From an uncultured Pseudomonadota bacterium (GTDB taxonomy: Bacteria > Myxococcota_A > UBA796 > SXON01): 49,897 nucleotides of DNA. Position numbers and translations under genes: made by a program. The stretch's first letter is position 1; the number at the start of each line of letters is the position of its first letter. This document shows, one piece after another, positions 49,832-49,897 of this stretch. The notes beneath the pieces were generated by a model that saw only the letters and a program-made list of their open reading frames with translations, made no database searches and was not told the DNA's origin. The stretch is from assembly GCA_903844155.1 (NCBI GenBank), contig CAIMSU010000190.1, positions 1-49,897 of the forward strand, given 5' to 3'.

Positions 49832-49897
49832 ATGGCCAGGAACAACATCTCGCTCAGTGTCGACCCCCGGAACCCGCCGAAGGGCTACCCCGGCCCC
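49832..49897 (+). CDS. Start of a gene cut by the window edge
   Basis: ATG 49832 opens a frame that runs to the end: MARNNISLSVDPRNPPKGYP and on. Only 22 residues are available, with no signal peptide, so no function can be given. It lies downstream of the A+T-richer segment at 49725-49795, consistent with a promoter for a real gene. Confidence 0.4.
   Translation, partial: MARNNISLSVDPRNPPKGYPGP

Overview
This is a very G+C-rich, densely coding window with the hallmarks of a Myxococcota (myxobacterial-type) chromosome. Many short Sec- or lipobox-exported proteins are present. Several carry MYXO-CTERM-like tails (a Cys, a hydrophobic helix, then an Arg cluster). Others carry Asp-Thr repeat linkers, Ca-binding-type DxDGDG/DCDD repeats, lamin-tail, PKD, FG-GAP and Asp-box (BNR) domains. 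A good sigma-54-type promoter sits at 23181. No insertion sequence, CRISPR array or prophage was recognised; the only accessory-looking patch is the Fic/Uma2 stretch at about 36.1-38.7 kb.

Layout. 0-5 kb: a small coupled pair of unknown genes (one apparently frameshifted), two lamin-tail surface proteins and a DUF547 protein. 4.9-5.3 kb: a tRNA-Gly(GCC) with its own promoter, followed by two large hairpins. 5.3-9.3 kb: a minus-strand operon of a TPR membrane protein and two lipoproteins. 9.4-11.7 kb: a tightly overlapping plus-strand operon (crotonase-family protein, small lipoprotein, folK, exported protein). 11.8-23.1 kb: a surface-protein block with two paralogous BNR proteins, an acyltransferase-like membrane protein, a subtilase, a DT-repeat lipoprotein and an FG-GAP lipoprotein. 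23.1-27.2 kb: a sigma-54-driven repeat protein convergent with the panB-panC operon, which ends in small membrane and unknown genes. 27.2-32.8 kb: a flippase-like protein and two GT-C type membrane glycosyltransferases around a GAF protein. 32.8-36.2 kb: lepA divergent from a lipoprotein. 36.1-38.7 kb: a Uma2 remnant, fic, a membrane protein and an intact Uma2. 38.8-41.2 kb: guaA-nadC. 41.2-44.7 kb: an Asp-box/OmpA fusion operon and a Gly-rich RRM protein. 45-47.4 kb: a radical SAM protein and a SpoU methyltransferase. 47.5 kb to the end: two more exported proteins and the start of another gene.

Housekeeping functions are present: translation (lepA, tRNA-Gly, SpoU-type RNA methylation), cofactor synthesis (panB, panC, nadC, folK) and purine synthesis (guaA). 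The dominant theme is cell-surface and secreted proteins of unknown role, in short operons with ATGA/GTGA start-stop overlaps.

The most unusual signal is a dispersed 58-nt element in two copies (27123-27180 on minus, 32074-32131 on plus). Three sequence blocks are conserved at identical spacing, and an identical 15-nt loop is closed by stems of different sequence that still pair, which looks like a structured RNA or promoter-hairpin unit. Other points of interest are the TGAC/GTCA repeat array upstream of the sigma-54 promoter, a hairpin covering the fic start codon, a 43-bp tandem duplication upstream of the radical SAM gene, and an OmpA domain flanked on both sides by Asp-box repeats. All functional statements come from reading sequence and motifs; no database search was run.
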